Source: Mesorhizobium sp. BR1-1-16 (GTDB lineage Bacteria > Pseudomonadota > Alphaproteobacteria > Rhizobiales > Kaistiaceae). From it: a DNA stretch of 64,000 nucleotides. The translations under genes and the position numbers were made by a program. The stretch covers positions 62,001 to 126,000 of the forward strand of contig NZ_JAIUIE010000009.1 in the NCBI RefSeq assembly GCF_020165495.1. The letters run 5' to 3'. The notes beneath the pieces were generated by a model. The model saw only the letters and a program-made list of their open reading frames with translations. It was not told where the DNA came from and ran no database searches. Position 1 is the first letter of the stretch; the number at the start of each line of letters is the position of its first letter. Positions 8,750-17,514 of the stretch are shown in pieces.

Positions 8750-9521
8750 CGAGCGAAATCTCCGTGGGGCTCGGCACGCGCTTGCGCCGCCGCCGCAGCC
8801 ACCAGACACCGAAAAGATCGAGCGCGCCGGCAAGGCCGCGATCGAGAATGCCGTATTTGGACGCGCCGTGCCGACGGTTGCGGTCGACGACGTCGATATG
8901 CGTGACGATATAGCCTTCGCGAATGGCGAGAGCCGGCAGATACCGGTGCCAACCGTCAAAATACGGCAGCAATAGGAACACTTCGCGACGGATGGCCTTG
9001 AGGCCGCAGCCGGAATCGCGCGTGCCGTCCTTGAGGATCGCGCCACGCAGCCAGTTGGCGAAGCGCGAGGCAATCCGCTTGGCGCCGGAATCGGTGCGCT
9101 TCAGCCGCTGCCCTGCGGCGATCGCCGTCCGCTGGCCGCCCGCCTCGAGCGCATCGATCAATTTCGGCATGAAGGCGGGATCGTTCTGGCCGTCGCCATC
9201 GATCGTGACGACGATGGGCGCCCGGGCCGCGAGCAACCCCGTCCGCACGGCGGCGCTCTGCCCGCAGGAAGCGGCGTGGCGGATCAGCCGCAGCCATGGC
9301 CGTTCGCGCATCAGCGCCGTGATGGTTGATGGGGTATCGTCGTCGGAGCCATCATCGATGACGATGATCTCAAAGGACTGCGCGCCGAGCGCGACGCGGA
9401 TCTCCTCGATCAACTCGGGCAGATTCTCGGCCTCGTTCTTGCCGGGAATGAGAACCGAAACACCCGGCAGCAGCCCGTCAGGCTTCGTCGATAGGCCCGA
9501 CGCGGGGGAAGGTTCTGCCAT
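8742..9521 (-). CDS. Glycosyltransferase family 2 (polyprenyl-phosphate glycosyltransferase-like)
   Basis: A 259-residue GT2 enzyme with a GT-A fold. VSVLIPGKNEAENLPELI near the start, the IIVIDDGSDDDT nucleotide-sugar motif, TIDGDGQNDPAFMPKLI (DxD-like metal site) and a QRLKRTDSGAKRIASRFANWLR segment resemble dolichol-phosphate-mannose synthase and ArnC/GtrB enzymes. It lacks clear C-terminal membrane spans. Predicted role: transfer of a sugar from a nucleotide donor to undecaprenyl phosphate, supplying the neighbouring GT39 enzyme. The ATG at 9521 lies 44 bp inside the end of the PAP2 gene, an unusually long overlap that implies coupled translation. Confidence 0.85.
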   Translation of the reverse strand: MAEPSPASGLSTKPDGLLPGVSVLIPGKNEAENLPELIEEIRVALGAQSFEIIVIDDGSDDDTPSTITALMRERPWLRLIRHAASCGQSAAVRTGLLAARAPIVVTIDGDGQNDPAFMPKLIDALEAGGQRTAIAAGQRLKRTDSGAKRIASRFANWLRGAILKDGTRDSGCGLKAIRREVFLLLPYFDGWHRYLPALAIREGYIVTHIDVVDRNRRHGASKYGILDRGLAGALDLFGVWWLRRRRKRVPSPTEISLDG

Positions 9522-10434
9522 ACGAGCCGTCTCCGATCGATGCCAGCGCCGGAATGAAAAGGGGGCGGCCGACCAGCGCATCGACAAGGCTGGCGAGCAC
9601 GATCACGATCCGCGCGGGACTTCGCGAGACCCGCCGGATCGCCCCGGAGCGCGCCCTTATAGTGCCTGTTGCACCGCGATGAAAGGCCCAGCCATAACGG
9701 GCAAAGACAGCCGACAGCCACATTGTGAAAGCGAAACCGACGATGAGGCCGGCAGCGACGTCCGAGGGATAATGCGCCCCCACGGCGACACGGCTGGCGC
9801 CGATCGCGAGACCGAAAAGCAGCAGGCCAATACGCCAGCGCGTAAAGACCAGAAAGCCGAGCGCGATCAGGGCGCCACCCGTCGCCGAATGGCCGGATGG
9901 GAAGCTCTGGAACTCATAGGCGAAATGCAGTGGCTGCAGCGTGAAGGCGCCGAACATGTCGAACGTCGGCGGCCGGCCGCGCCCGATCGGCTGCTTGACG
10001 ATGTTGACGAGAATGCCGATGCCGCCGATCGAGGCAAAGACGAAGGCCGAGAGCGCCCCGACTTCGGCCCAGAACACGCGTGCGAAGCGCGGCGCAGCCT
10101 GCCAGCGGCACAGCAGCAGGAAAAGCACTAGGATGCCGGCCGGATAAAGCTCCCATTGCGACTTGCCGGCATCGGAAACAATCCGCAGCACTTCGACCAC
10201 GACGCCCGGCAGCGCGCGGGCGCGATCGATCGAGATCGGGTCGAAGGCGATACCGATCACCAGCACGGTCACCGCAGCGGCCAAGCCGATCGCCAACCAT
10301 TCGCCGAGGCGAAGGCGCGGCGGCTCGACATGGCTGCGCAGCGTGACGCGCATCGCCCTGCCCCGAATGGAAATGACATTATCGACGAAGCGCTGCTTCA
10401 ACGCCTTGAGCCGGCTGTGGCGATCAAGCTTCAA
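9478..10434 (-). CDS. PAP2-family membrane phosphatase (LpxE-like)
   Basis: A 318-residue membrane phosphatase. The three PAP2 motifs are visible in order: KQPIGRGRP, FPSGHSATG and SRVAVGAHYPSDV, with catalytic histidines in the second and third. About five or six membrane spans are predicted. PAP2 proteins next to ArnT-like transferases are often lipid A phosphatases (LpxE/LpxF) or undecaprenyl-pyrophosphate phosphatases; I cannot choose between them here. The start is a TTG at 10434 overlapping the stop of the GT39 gene as TTGA, preceded by a strong GGAGG (10442-10446) seven bases away. An ATG at 10353 is a weaker alternative. Confidence 0.85.
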   Translation of the reverse strand: MKLDRHSRLKALKQRFVDNVISIRGRAMRVTLRSHVEPPRLRLGEWLAIGLAAAVTVLVIGIAFDPISIDRARALPGVVVEVLRIVSDAGKSQWELYPAGILVLFLLLCRWQAAPRFARVFWAEVGALSAFVFASIGGIGILVNIVKQPIGRGRPPTFDMFGAFTLQPLHFAYEFQSFPSGHSATGGALIALGFLVFTRWRIGLLLFGLAIGASRVAVGAHYPSDVAAGLIVGFAFTMWLSAVFARYGWAFHRGATGTIRARSGAIRRVSRSPARIVIVLASLVDALVGRPLFIPALASIGDGSYGRTFPRVGPIDEA

Positions 10435-12152
10435 CGCTTCGCCTCCGGGAGGGTGAACACATGCATTTCGAGACGGCGTCCGCCATTGATGTTGTAGCCT
10501 TCGATGACCGCCCGCTCCTGCGGCGCGAGGCCGAGATCATCGGCGCGGCCGTTGAACATCGCCAGTTGCCGCCGCTCGACGAACGCCACGCGGCAACCTC
10601 CCTCCGAGAGGAAGGTCGCGGCGCGCTCACCGTCGATCAGCTGGATGGCGGTCCCCGCCACGAACACGAGGCTCGGCTCTTCGAAGCCGGCGCTTGCAAG
10701 CGCCGGCGAGGGACAGGACGCCGCTGCATGGCCAGCCGCGACCAGCCGCTCGCTGAGCCGCGTCTGCTGCAATCCCGGCAGGACGACGCCGAATGCGCCC
10801 CAATAGGCAACGATGGCTGCAAGCCCCGCGACGACGGCGCTGGCAACAGTCGATCGGCTGAACAGCTTCGCGGAAACCAGCCCGACGCCCGCCGCGGCGA
10901 TGAGGATCAGCGTGCCGAGGATCGGCATCGCGTCACCAAGCAGGATGGCAATGGCGACGCCCGCAACGCCGAGCGCGACCGGCAGAAGAGCCGGCGCGAG
11001 CGCCAGGAAGCGCATGAACCAGTGCGTGCTCGCCTTGTTGATCACGCCGCGATCGATCGCATCGGCGGTCGCCATCGCGATGAGCGGGAACAGCGGCAGG
11101 ATATAGTGCGGCAGCTTGGTCGGCACCGCCTCGACGATGACCCAATAGGGGATCACGGCGGTCGCGGCATAGAGGATCGAGGGCTGGCGCAGCCGGTCGA
11201 GAATCGAGGAGAGGCCGGCAAGAAAATAGGCTGCGAGCGGCCAGAAGGTGAAGACGAAGATCAACGCATAGGCGCCGGGAGGCGCGCCATGCGATTCCTG
11301 GACACTGACGACTTTCTGGAAGAGATCCTTGCCCAGCGCCTCCTGATAGAAGGCGCCGCGGCTGGCAAGCCCGATCCCGATGAACCAGGGCGCGACGACG
11401 AGCGCCATCCAGATCACGCCCGGCAGCGGCGCGAGGCGGCGCAACCATCCGAACGACCCGCGCACCAGCGACAGCACGATTACCGGACAGGCGATGGCGC
11501 CGACGCCGACCGGCCCCTTGATCAGGATCGACGCGCCGAGCGCCGTCCAGAAGATCGCGGCAAGCTTCAGCGAACGCTTGTTGTCGGCCGAGAGATAGGC
11601 TCTTGCGAGCGCGCCATGCGCCGCCGTGATCGTCACGAGCAGCACCATGTCGGTCTTGGCAAGACGCGCCTCGACTCCGACGAGAATGGTGGTTGCGACG
11701 AGCATTCCGGCAAGAAGCGCCGCGCGCGGCCGGCCAAATGCAATCGTCATCCACCAGGTCAGCATCGCAGCGGCAATGGCGCCGATGAAGGACGGCAGGC
11801 GATAGATGTAGATCGGCGCGTCGGGCCCGGTTCCGGTCAACCAGACCGCCGCAGACTGCAGCCAATAGATGCCGATCGGCTTCTTGTAGCGCGCCTCGTC
11901 CTGAAAGCGGATATCGAGATAGTTGCCCGTCTCGATCATCTGATGCGTCGCCTGCGCAAAGCGCGGCTCGTCGCGATCGATCGGCGGCAGCGTTGTGAGG
12001 CCGGGAATAAAGGCGAGAAAAGCGGTCACGGCGATGGCGAGAAGGCTCGCGACCGTGGAGGTGGCGATCCGCGAGATCAACGTGTCGATCGCGCGGCCGA
12101 GCCGAGCGATGCCGGAGCTATCGGGCTCCACAGGCGTTTCCGTGCTGCTCAC
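10431..12152 (-). CDS. ArnT-like glycosyltransferase family 39 membrane protein
   Basis: A 573-residue GT-C enzyme with about a dozen membrane spans. The N-terminal periplasmic loop has the ArnT/PMT signature DRDEPRFAQATHQM followed by RYKKPIGIYWLQ. Such enzymes take a sugar from a polyprenyl-phosphate carrier and attach it to lipid A or another envelope acceptor on the periplasmic face. The GTG at 12152 is preferred over a far-upstream start because the earlier residues look like non-coding translation and GAGG lies just upstream. It is first in a minus-strand operon with PAP2, GT2 and LAB_N genes, which together form a plausible lipid A decoration module. Confidence 0.87.
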   Translation of the reverse strand: MSSTETPVEPDSSGIARLGRAIDTLISRIATSTVASLLAIAVTAFLAFIPGLTTLPPIDRDEPRFAQATHQMIETGNYLDIRFQDEARYKKPIGIYWLQSAAVWLTGTGPDAPIYIYRLPSFIGAIAAAMLTWWMTIAFGRPRAALLAGMLVATTILVGVEARLAKTDMVLLVTITAAHGALARAYLSADNKRSLKLAAIFWTALGASILIKGPVGVGAIACPVIVLSLVRGSFGWLRRLAPLPGVIWMALVVAPWFIGIGLASRGAFYQEALGKDLFQKVVSVQESHGAPPGAYALIFVFTFWPLAAYFLAGLSSILDRLRQPSILYAATAVIPYWVIVEAVPTKLPHYILPLFPLIAMATADAIDRGVINKASTHWFMRFLALAPALLPVALGVAGVAIAILLGDAMPILGTLILIAAAGVGLVSAKLFSRSTVASAVVAGLAAIVAYWGAFGVVLPGLQQTRLSERLVAAGHAAASCPSPALASAGFEEPSLVFVAGTAIQLIDGERAATFLSEGGCRVAFVERRQLAMFNGRADDLGLAPQERAVIEGYNINGGRRLEMHVFTLPEAKR

Positions 12153-12318
12153 GCGACCTCGCCGTTTCCTCTGCCTGCCCAGCCCGCCATCGATATTCGC
12201 CCGCTGCGGGATACAGGGAACCGCGCGGCGCGGCAACTGTGGCCTCGCGCCTTAGGCGAGGCACGACGCTGGGATCGCGGACACAGCGGCGCCCCAAAGG
12301 ACATGCTATCGACGGAGC

Positions 12319-15018
12319 ATGGACGGTCTCATCGCCTTTGGAATCCTTCTGCTCATCGCACTACCGATCATCACGGTGGTGTCGTTCTTCATGCTCATTG
12401 GCACCCGCCGCCGCCTCACCGCGGTCGAAAGGCGGCTGATCGCGATCGAGCAGGGTGCCGGCGCGCGGCCGCCGCTGCCGGACATGATCGTTCCGGAGCG
12501 AATCGATGAGGCCCCCGAGGTCGCCGCCGAGCCCGATGATTTCGCCGGAACCGACGCGACAGAACCAGCGCCGTCGGAAACGGCCGCCCCAGCGCGCGCC
12601 TCTGCCCCAAGCGGACCACGCGAAAGCCTCGAGCAGAAGCTCGGCGCGCGTTGGGCGGTCTGGGTTGGCGGTCTTGCGCTCGCGCTCGGAGCGATCTTCC
12701 TCGTCCGCTATTCGATCGATGCCGGCCTGCTCGGTCCGGGCATCCGCGTCGCTTTCGGCGCCGCCTTCTCGCTTGCCCTGCTCGCGGCCGGGGAATGGCT
12801 GCGCCGCTCACCGCGCGTCACGGCGTTCTCGGCGATTCCCGCCGCCAACATTCCGGGCATCCTGACGGCGGCAGGCACGGTCGGCCTGTTCGCCACCGTC
12901 TATGCAGCCTATGCACTCTATGCCCTGATCGGTCCGGCCAGCGCCTTCATCCTCTTCGCTGCCATCGGCCTCGGCACGATGGCAGCCGCCGCCCTGCATG
13001 GCCCCTGGCTCTCGGGCCTTGGCCTCGTCGGCGCCTATGCCACGCCGCTGCTGGTGGCCTCCCGTGATCCCAATCTCGCGATCCTCGCGTTTTACCTGAC
13101 TTTCGTCAGCGCATCGGCCTTTGGCCTTGCCCGCATTCGCGGCTGGCGCTGGCTGGCCATCGCGGCCAGCGTCGGCGCGCTCGGTTGGGGCTTGCTGATG
13201 CTCGTGGGGACGACAAGCGACGCGCTGGTCGGCGCCGCTTATGCGCTCGCCTTCCTGGTGCTGACGCTGGTTTTCCTCGTCATCGACGTCCATCGCGACA
13301 GCGATCCGGAACCGACGCCGGATTGGCTCGCGAGCCTTGTTCTGGCCGGCGCCGCCGCTCTTCTGGTCGCCGGCAGCGCTGCTCACGCCTATCCGGCCAC
13401 CAGTATCGTCGCAGCGCTTTTCGGTGGCGCGCTGATGCTGGCCGCCGCTTGGCGTTATGACGCCGTAGCGCTGGGTGGCGGCGTCGCCGCCGCGTTGGTC
13501 GTGGCGCTGCTCTACTTCTGGCCGGCCGCCAGCCAGGCCGCCGCTGAGCCGACGACCTATGTCGTCGATGCGGTCGCCGCTTATTTTCCCTTGCCGGCCA
13601 CAATCGTCTTCTTCGCCAATGTCGCGGCGATCGGCGCCGCCGGATTGATCGCGACCGCGCTTGCGCGGTTCCGGCGCCATCCCGAGCCTGGCTCCTTCGC
13701 AACGGCCGCGCTTGTCGGCGCGGCGACGGCAGGCCCCCTGCTCATCATCGCGATGACCTATCTGCGGATTTCCGGCTTCACCGCAAATCCGGTGCTCGCC
13801 GCCGTCGCGCTGGCGCTCGCCGCGCTTTATAGCGCTCTCGCCGCCCGCGCCTCGTCGGCCGAGCGTCCCGATCATCCCGCGGATATCATCGCGACCGGGC
13901 TCTTCGCAGCCGGAACCGTCGGCGCGATCGCCTTCGCGCTCACCATGGCGCTCGATGGCGGCATCCTCACCACCGCTTTCGCGCTGACAAGCCTTGGCGC
14001 CGCCTGGGTGGAGACCAAGCGTCCGATCGTGGCGCTGCGCTATGCCGTGCTCGTCATGGCGATCGCCGTGTTCGGGCGGATCGCTTGGGATCCCTATGTC
14101 TTCGATATCCGCGCCGGATCGGCCGTCTATGTCTCGATCCTCGCCGGTTACGGCATTCCGACGCTGGCTTTTGGCGCCGCTGCCGTCCTGTTGCGGCGGC
14201 GCGCGACCGATCGGGCCGCGCTCGCGGCCGAGGCGGTTGCGCTGGCGATGCTCGCGCTCCTTGTCGTGTTCGAGATCCACGCGATCACATTCGGCGGCGA
14301 TCTCCTCGCCGAAGATACACGGCTCGGCGAGCAGGGCCTCATCACCGCCACCGCCTTCGCCTTCGCGCTCGGCCTCACACGCCTCGGCCGCCGGGGCGCG
14401 AACCCTGTCACGTCCGTGGGCGCCATGATCGCCCGCTTCGTCGGCCTCCTCAACGCGGTGATCGCCCTTGGCTTCGCGCTCAATCCGCTCGTAACCGGCG
14501 AGCCGGTGGCCGGCTCGGCGCTGCTCAACGAGATCGTCCTAGCCTATTGGCTGCCAGCGCTGCTCGCCGGCCTCCTCGCCATGCAGCCGCTTCCGGCCGG
14601 CTCCGGGACCATCAGGCGATGGCTGCGGCTCGCGACCGGCCTCGCGGCGCTTGGGCTGGCCTTTGGCGGCATTTCGCTGGAAATCCGCTTCCTCTACGCA
14701 GCCAGCCCCGACCTGACGGTCGGCATCATCGGCTCGGCAGAATCCTACACCTATTCGGCGGTCTGGCTAGTGCTCGGCCTGTTGCTGCTCATCGGTGGGC
14801 TGCTGTTCGACGTGAAGGCCGCGCGTCTGGCCTCGGCCGTGGTGATCCTCATCGCGGTGCTGAAGGTGTTCCTGATCGACATGGGCAGCCTGGAGGGCAT
14901 CTGGCGCGCGCTGTCCTTCATGGGGCTCGGTCTCGTGCTGATCGGGATCGGCCTGCTGTATCAAAGGCTGCTGTTCGGGGGCACACGAAGCACGGCCCCG
15001 CCCGCGCCGGAGGGTTGA
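12319..15018 (+). CDS. DUF2339 domain-containing multispanning membrane protein
   Basis: An unusually large (899-residue) integral membrane protein. After an N-terminal span (IAFGILLLIALPIITVVSFFML) comes a coiled-coil-like, charged segment to about residue 105, then LEQKLGARWAVWVGGLALALGAIFLVRY, which starts the DUF2339 domain. This is followed by some two dozen hydrophobic segments to the C-terminus, ending with YQRLLFGG. The family is widespread in proteobacteria, has no established biochemical role and is usually annotated only by domain number. It is divergent from the GT39 operon, with about 165 bp between the starts. Function unknown; no catalytic motif could be recognised. Confidence 0.85.
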   Translation: MDGLIAFGILLLIALPIITVVSFFMLIGTRRRLTAVERRLIAIEQGAGARPPLPDMIVPERIDEAPEVAAEPDDFAGTDATEPAPSETAAPARASAPSGPRESLEQKLGARWAVWVGGLALALGAIFLVRYSIDAGLLGPGIRVAFGAAFSLALLAAGEWLRRSPRVTAFSAIPAANIPGILTAAGTVGLFATVYAAYALYALIGPASAFILFAAIGLGTMAAAALHGPWLSGLGLVGAYATPLLVASRDPNLAILAFYLTFVSASAFGLARIRGWRWLAIAASVGALGWGLLMLVGTTSDALVGAAYALAFLVLTLVFLVIDVHRDSDPEPTPDWLASLVLAGAAALLVAGSAAHAYPATSIVAALFGGALMLAAAWRYDAVALGGGVAAALVVALLYFWPAASQAAAEPTTYVVDAVAAYFPLPATIVFFANVAAIGAAGLIATALARFRRHPEPGSFATAALVGAATAGPLLIIAMTYLRISGFTANPVLAAVALALAALYSALAARASSAERPDHPADIIATGLFAAGTVGAIAFALTMALDGGILTTAFALTSLGAAWVETKRPIVALRYAVLVMAIAVFGRIAWDPYVFDIRAGSAVYVSILAGYGIPTLAFGAAAVLLRRRATDRAALAAEAVALAMLALLVVFEIHAITFGGDLLAEDTRLGEQGLITATAFAFALGLTRLGRRGANPVTSVGAMIARFVGLLNAVIALGFALNPLVTGEPVAGSALLNEIVLAYWLPALLAGLLAMQPLPAGSGTIRRWLRLATGLAALGLAFGGISLEIRFLYAASPDLTVGIIGSAESYTYSAVWLVLGLLLLIGGLLFDVKAARLASAVVILIAVLKVFLIDMGSLEGIWRALSFMGLGLVLIGIGLLYQRLLFGGTRSTAPPAPEG

Positions 15019-15072
15019 CCGGAACCCTCTGCGCTGGCGCTGCGTTCACCCTGCAGCAAAGGGAGAATGCCG

Positions 15073-15357
15073 ATGTCCGATCCTATTCAGCCGACGACGC
15101 CCGAGCCGATGCCGCCAGGCCAGCCGATGCCGCCGATGCATGACCCGATCCCGACGCAGCAGCCGCCGGTCCAGCCGCCGGACATTCCCGGCAACGTACC
15201 GCGTGAACTGCCGCAGCAGGAGCCGCAGGAACTGCCGCCGACCAACCCAAAGGGCGGCCGTACGCCTTATCCGGTCAATGATCCGCCCATCGAGGATCAG
15301 CCCGGCTCCGAGCCGGACTACGTCCCGCCGCTCCAGCCCGAGCCGCCGGTTATGTAG
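15073..15357 (+). CDS. Small proline-rich protein of unknown function
   Basis: About 94 residues, 33 of them proline, with repeated MPPGQPMPP, QQPPVQPP, QEPQELPP-type blocks and no signal peptide, cysteine or membrane span. It is therefore probably a disordered cytoplasmic polypeptide. An ATG at 15067 is also in frame, but GGGAG at 15061-15065 is only one base from it and seven bases from the ATG at 15073, so the latter is chosen. The strong ribosome-binding site argues that it is a genuine gene. It lies between the DUF2339 gene and waaF on the same strand. No function can be assigned. Confidence 0.6.
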   Translation: MSDPIQPTTPEPMPPGQPMPPMHDPIPTQQPPVQPPDIPGNVPRELPQQEPQELPPTNPKGGRTPYPVNDPPIEDQPGSEPDYVPPLQPEPPVM

Positions 15358-15404
15358 GTCTTGACGAAGGCGTCCGGCGCCGCCATGAGAAGGCCGAGCC
15401 GGAT

Positions 15405-16484
15405 ATGCCAGATCGCGACAACACCTCGCCCATCCTGATCGTCGGCCCTTCCTGGGTCGGCGACATGGTCATGGCTGCGAGTCTGGTCGAAGCGGTGCGC
15501 AGGCGCTGGCCGGGGCGACCCATCGACATGCTGGCGCCGCCCTCCTCGCTGCCAATCGCGACGCTCATCGAAGGGGTCGAACAGACGATCCCCCTGGCGC
15601 TCGGGCACGGCCAACTTGGCCTCATGGACCGCTGGAAGATCGGCCGCGCTCTGAAGAAGCGCGGCTATGGCACGGCCATCGTGCTGCCACGCGCCTTCAA
15701 GGCTGTGATTCCGCCGTTCGCGGCCCGCATTCCCGAACGCATCGGCTATGCCGCCGAGGGGCGTTCGCTGCTTCTGACCGACGCGCGTTCCGATCGCGAG
15801 CGCAAGACCGCCCGCACCATCGATCGTTTCGTCGCCCTTGCGGGCCCCAGCGGCTCGCCACCGGTTTCGCCTCGCCCGGTGCTCAGGATGCCCCATCGCC
15901 CGACGCGCGAGCTTGAAAGCCGGCTCGGCCTGGACCTTTCTGCTCCATCGATCGCGTTCTGCCCGGGCGCAGAATATGGCCCCTCCAAGCGTTGGCCGGC
16001 CGAGAAGTTCGCCGGGCTCGCCCGTCTCGCGCATCGGGATGGCTATCGGGTCCGCCTTTTCGGCGGTCCCAAGGACAAACCGATCACGGCGGAGATCGCG
16101 GAAAAATCGGGCGTGCCGCTCGACGACCTCGCAGGACGTACCAGCCTGGTCGAGGCCGCCGCTTTGCTGTCGATCGCCGACGTCGTCGTCTCGAACGATA
16201 CCGGCCTCATGCATGTCGCCGGCGCGCTCGACCGCCCGCTGGTCGTGCTCTACGGGTCGAGTTCGGAGAAGCTGACGCCGCCCACGGCACCGAATGCCGA
16301 GGCGCTGTCGCTCGAACTCAGCTGCCGGCCCTGCTTCGAGCGCACCTGCCCGCTCGGCACGCTGGCCTGTCTTGAAGGCATCGAGCCCGTATCCGTCTTC
16401 GCCGCTGTCAGGCGCGTCGCGGCGGCGGCTCTTTCCATGCCGGCCCCGATTGCGCTATCCACGCGGCGGCCGGCGGTCGAGTGA
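15405..16484 (+). CDS. waaF: Lipopolysaccharide heptosyltransferase II
   Basis: A 359-residue GT9 family enzyme that adds the second L-glycero-D-manno-heptose to the LPS inner core at the cytoplasmic face of the inner membrane. Family features are the N-terminal ILIVGPSWVGDMVMAASL, the nucleotide-binding segment FCPGAEYGPSKRWPAEKFA, and VVSNDTGLMHVAGALDRPLVVLYGSSS near residue 265, including the conserved DTGLMH. A CRPCFERTCPLG stretch near the C-terminus matches WaaF. It begins the heptose locus, and hldD starts 22 bp after it. Confidence 0.9.
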   Translation: MPDRDNTSPILIVGPSWVGDMVMAASLVEAVRRRWPGRPIDMLAPPSSLPIATLIEGVEQTIPLALGHGQLGLMDRWKIGRALKKRGYGTAIVLPRAFKAVIPPFAARIPERIGYAAEGRSLLLTDARSDRERKTARTIDRFVALAGPSGSPPVSPRPVLRMPHRPTRELESRLGLDLSAPSIAFCPGAEYGPSKRWPAEKFAGLARLAHRDGYRVRLFGGPKDKPITAEIAEKSGVPLDDLAGRTSLVEAAALLSIADVVVSNDTGLMHVAGALDRPLVVLYGSSSEKLTPPTAPNAEALSLELSCRPCFERTCPLGTLACLEGIEPVSVFAAVRRVAAAALSMPAPIALSTRRPAVE

Positions 16485-16506
16485 CCCCGGCGCCGGGGAC
16501 GGAAAC

Positions 16507-17514
16507 ATGGCGATAGCAGCGAGAGACGGCCGCGACACGATCCTCGTGACCGGGGGGGCGGGCTTCATCGGCTCCAACATCGCGCGGGCGCTGGCCGTCG
16601 ACGGCTGGCGCATCGTGGTTGCCGATTGGTTCGGCACTGGCGGCAAGTGGAAAAACCTCGCCGACGTCCTGCTCGACGATGTGCTGACGCCGGAAGCGAC
16701 GCTCGGCTGGATCGAGGCGCAACACGCCCGCGTCGAGGCGATCGTCCATATGGGCGCCATCTCGGCGACCACAGAGCCCGATGTCGATCTCATCGTCGCC
16801 CGCAACATCCGCGCGACGCTTGATCTCTGGGCGATTTCGGCCCGCCATGACGTTCGCCTGATCTATGCCTCTTCGGCCGCAACCTATGGCGACGGCAGCG
16901 CGGGTTTCGTCGACGACAATTCCGCCACCCATCTCGCCAGACTGCGCCCGCTCAACGCCTATGGCTGGTCGAAACTCGCCGTCGACCGCCGCTTCATCGC
17001 GGATGTCGCTGCCGGGCGGCCGACGCCGCCGCAATGGGCCGGCCTTCGCTTCTTCAATGTCTACGGACCCAACGAGGCGCATAAGGACGACATGCGCTCG
17101 GTGATCCACAAGATTTACCCGCTCGCCGCGTCCGGCGAGAGCGTGACGCTGTTCCGGTCGCATGATCCGAACTACCAGGACGGCGGCCAGCTCCGCGACT
17201 TCATCCATGTCGACGACTGCGTTGCCGTCATGCGCTGGCTGATCGCCAATTCCGGCGTGAACGGCATCTTCAATGTCGGCACAGGCAAGGCGCGCTCCTT
17301 CGCCGATCTCGCCCGCGCCGTTTTCGCGGCGCTCGGCCGCGAGCCGCGCATCACCTATGTCGACATGCCCGAGCGCATCCGGAACGCCTACCAGTACTTC
17401 ACCGAGGCCGACGCGACGCGTTTGCGCACCGCCGGCTATGACGGCCAGTTCACCTCGCTCGAGGACGGCATTGCGCGCTATGTCGCCGCGCTGAAATCCG
17501 CCGAAACGCAATGA
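16507..17514 (+). CDS. hldD: ADP-L-glycero-D-manno-heptose 6-epimerase
   Basis: A 335-residue short-chain dehydrogenase/reductase-type epimerase converting ADP-D-glycero- to ADP-L-glycero-manno-heptose, the donor for WaaC and WaaF. It shows the NADP-binding motif VTGGAGFIGSNIA near residue 13, a catalytic YGWSK (YxxxK) near residue 155, and the RFFNVYGPNE segment typical of RfaD/HldD. The frame is open about 210 bases further upstream into waaF, but the ATG at 16507 gives the family N-terminus. The stop overlaps the start of gmhB by four bases (ATGA). Confidence 0.92.
   Translation: MAIAARDGRDTILVTGGAGFIGSNIARALAVDGWRIVVADWFGTGGKWKNLADVLLDDVLTPEATLGWIEAQHARVEAIVHMGAISATTEPDVDLIVARNIRATLDLWAISARHDVRLIYASSAATYGDGSAGFVDDNSATHLARLRPLNAYGWSKLAVDRRFIADVAAGRPTPPQWAGLRFFNVYGPNEAHKDDMRSVIHKIYPLAASGESVTLFRSHDPNYQDGGQLRDFIHVDDCVAVMRWLIANSGVNGIFNVGTGKARSFADLARAVFAALGREPRITYVDMPERIRNAYQYFTEADATRLRTAGYDGQFTSLEDGIARYVAALKSAETQ

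Noticed and set aside
10461-12509. 682-codon open frame on the plus strand opposite the GT39 gene
   Set aside because: Highly charged low-complexity translation; the minus strand encodes a clear ArnT-like membrane enzyme across the same bases.
12808-14280. 490-codon open frame on the minus strand inside the DUF2339 gene
   Set aside because: Repetitive Gly/Arg/Asp/Glu composition typical of the antisense of a hydrophobic Ala/Leu-rich membrane protein.
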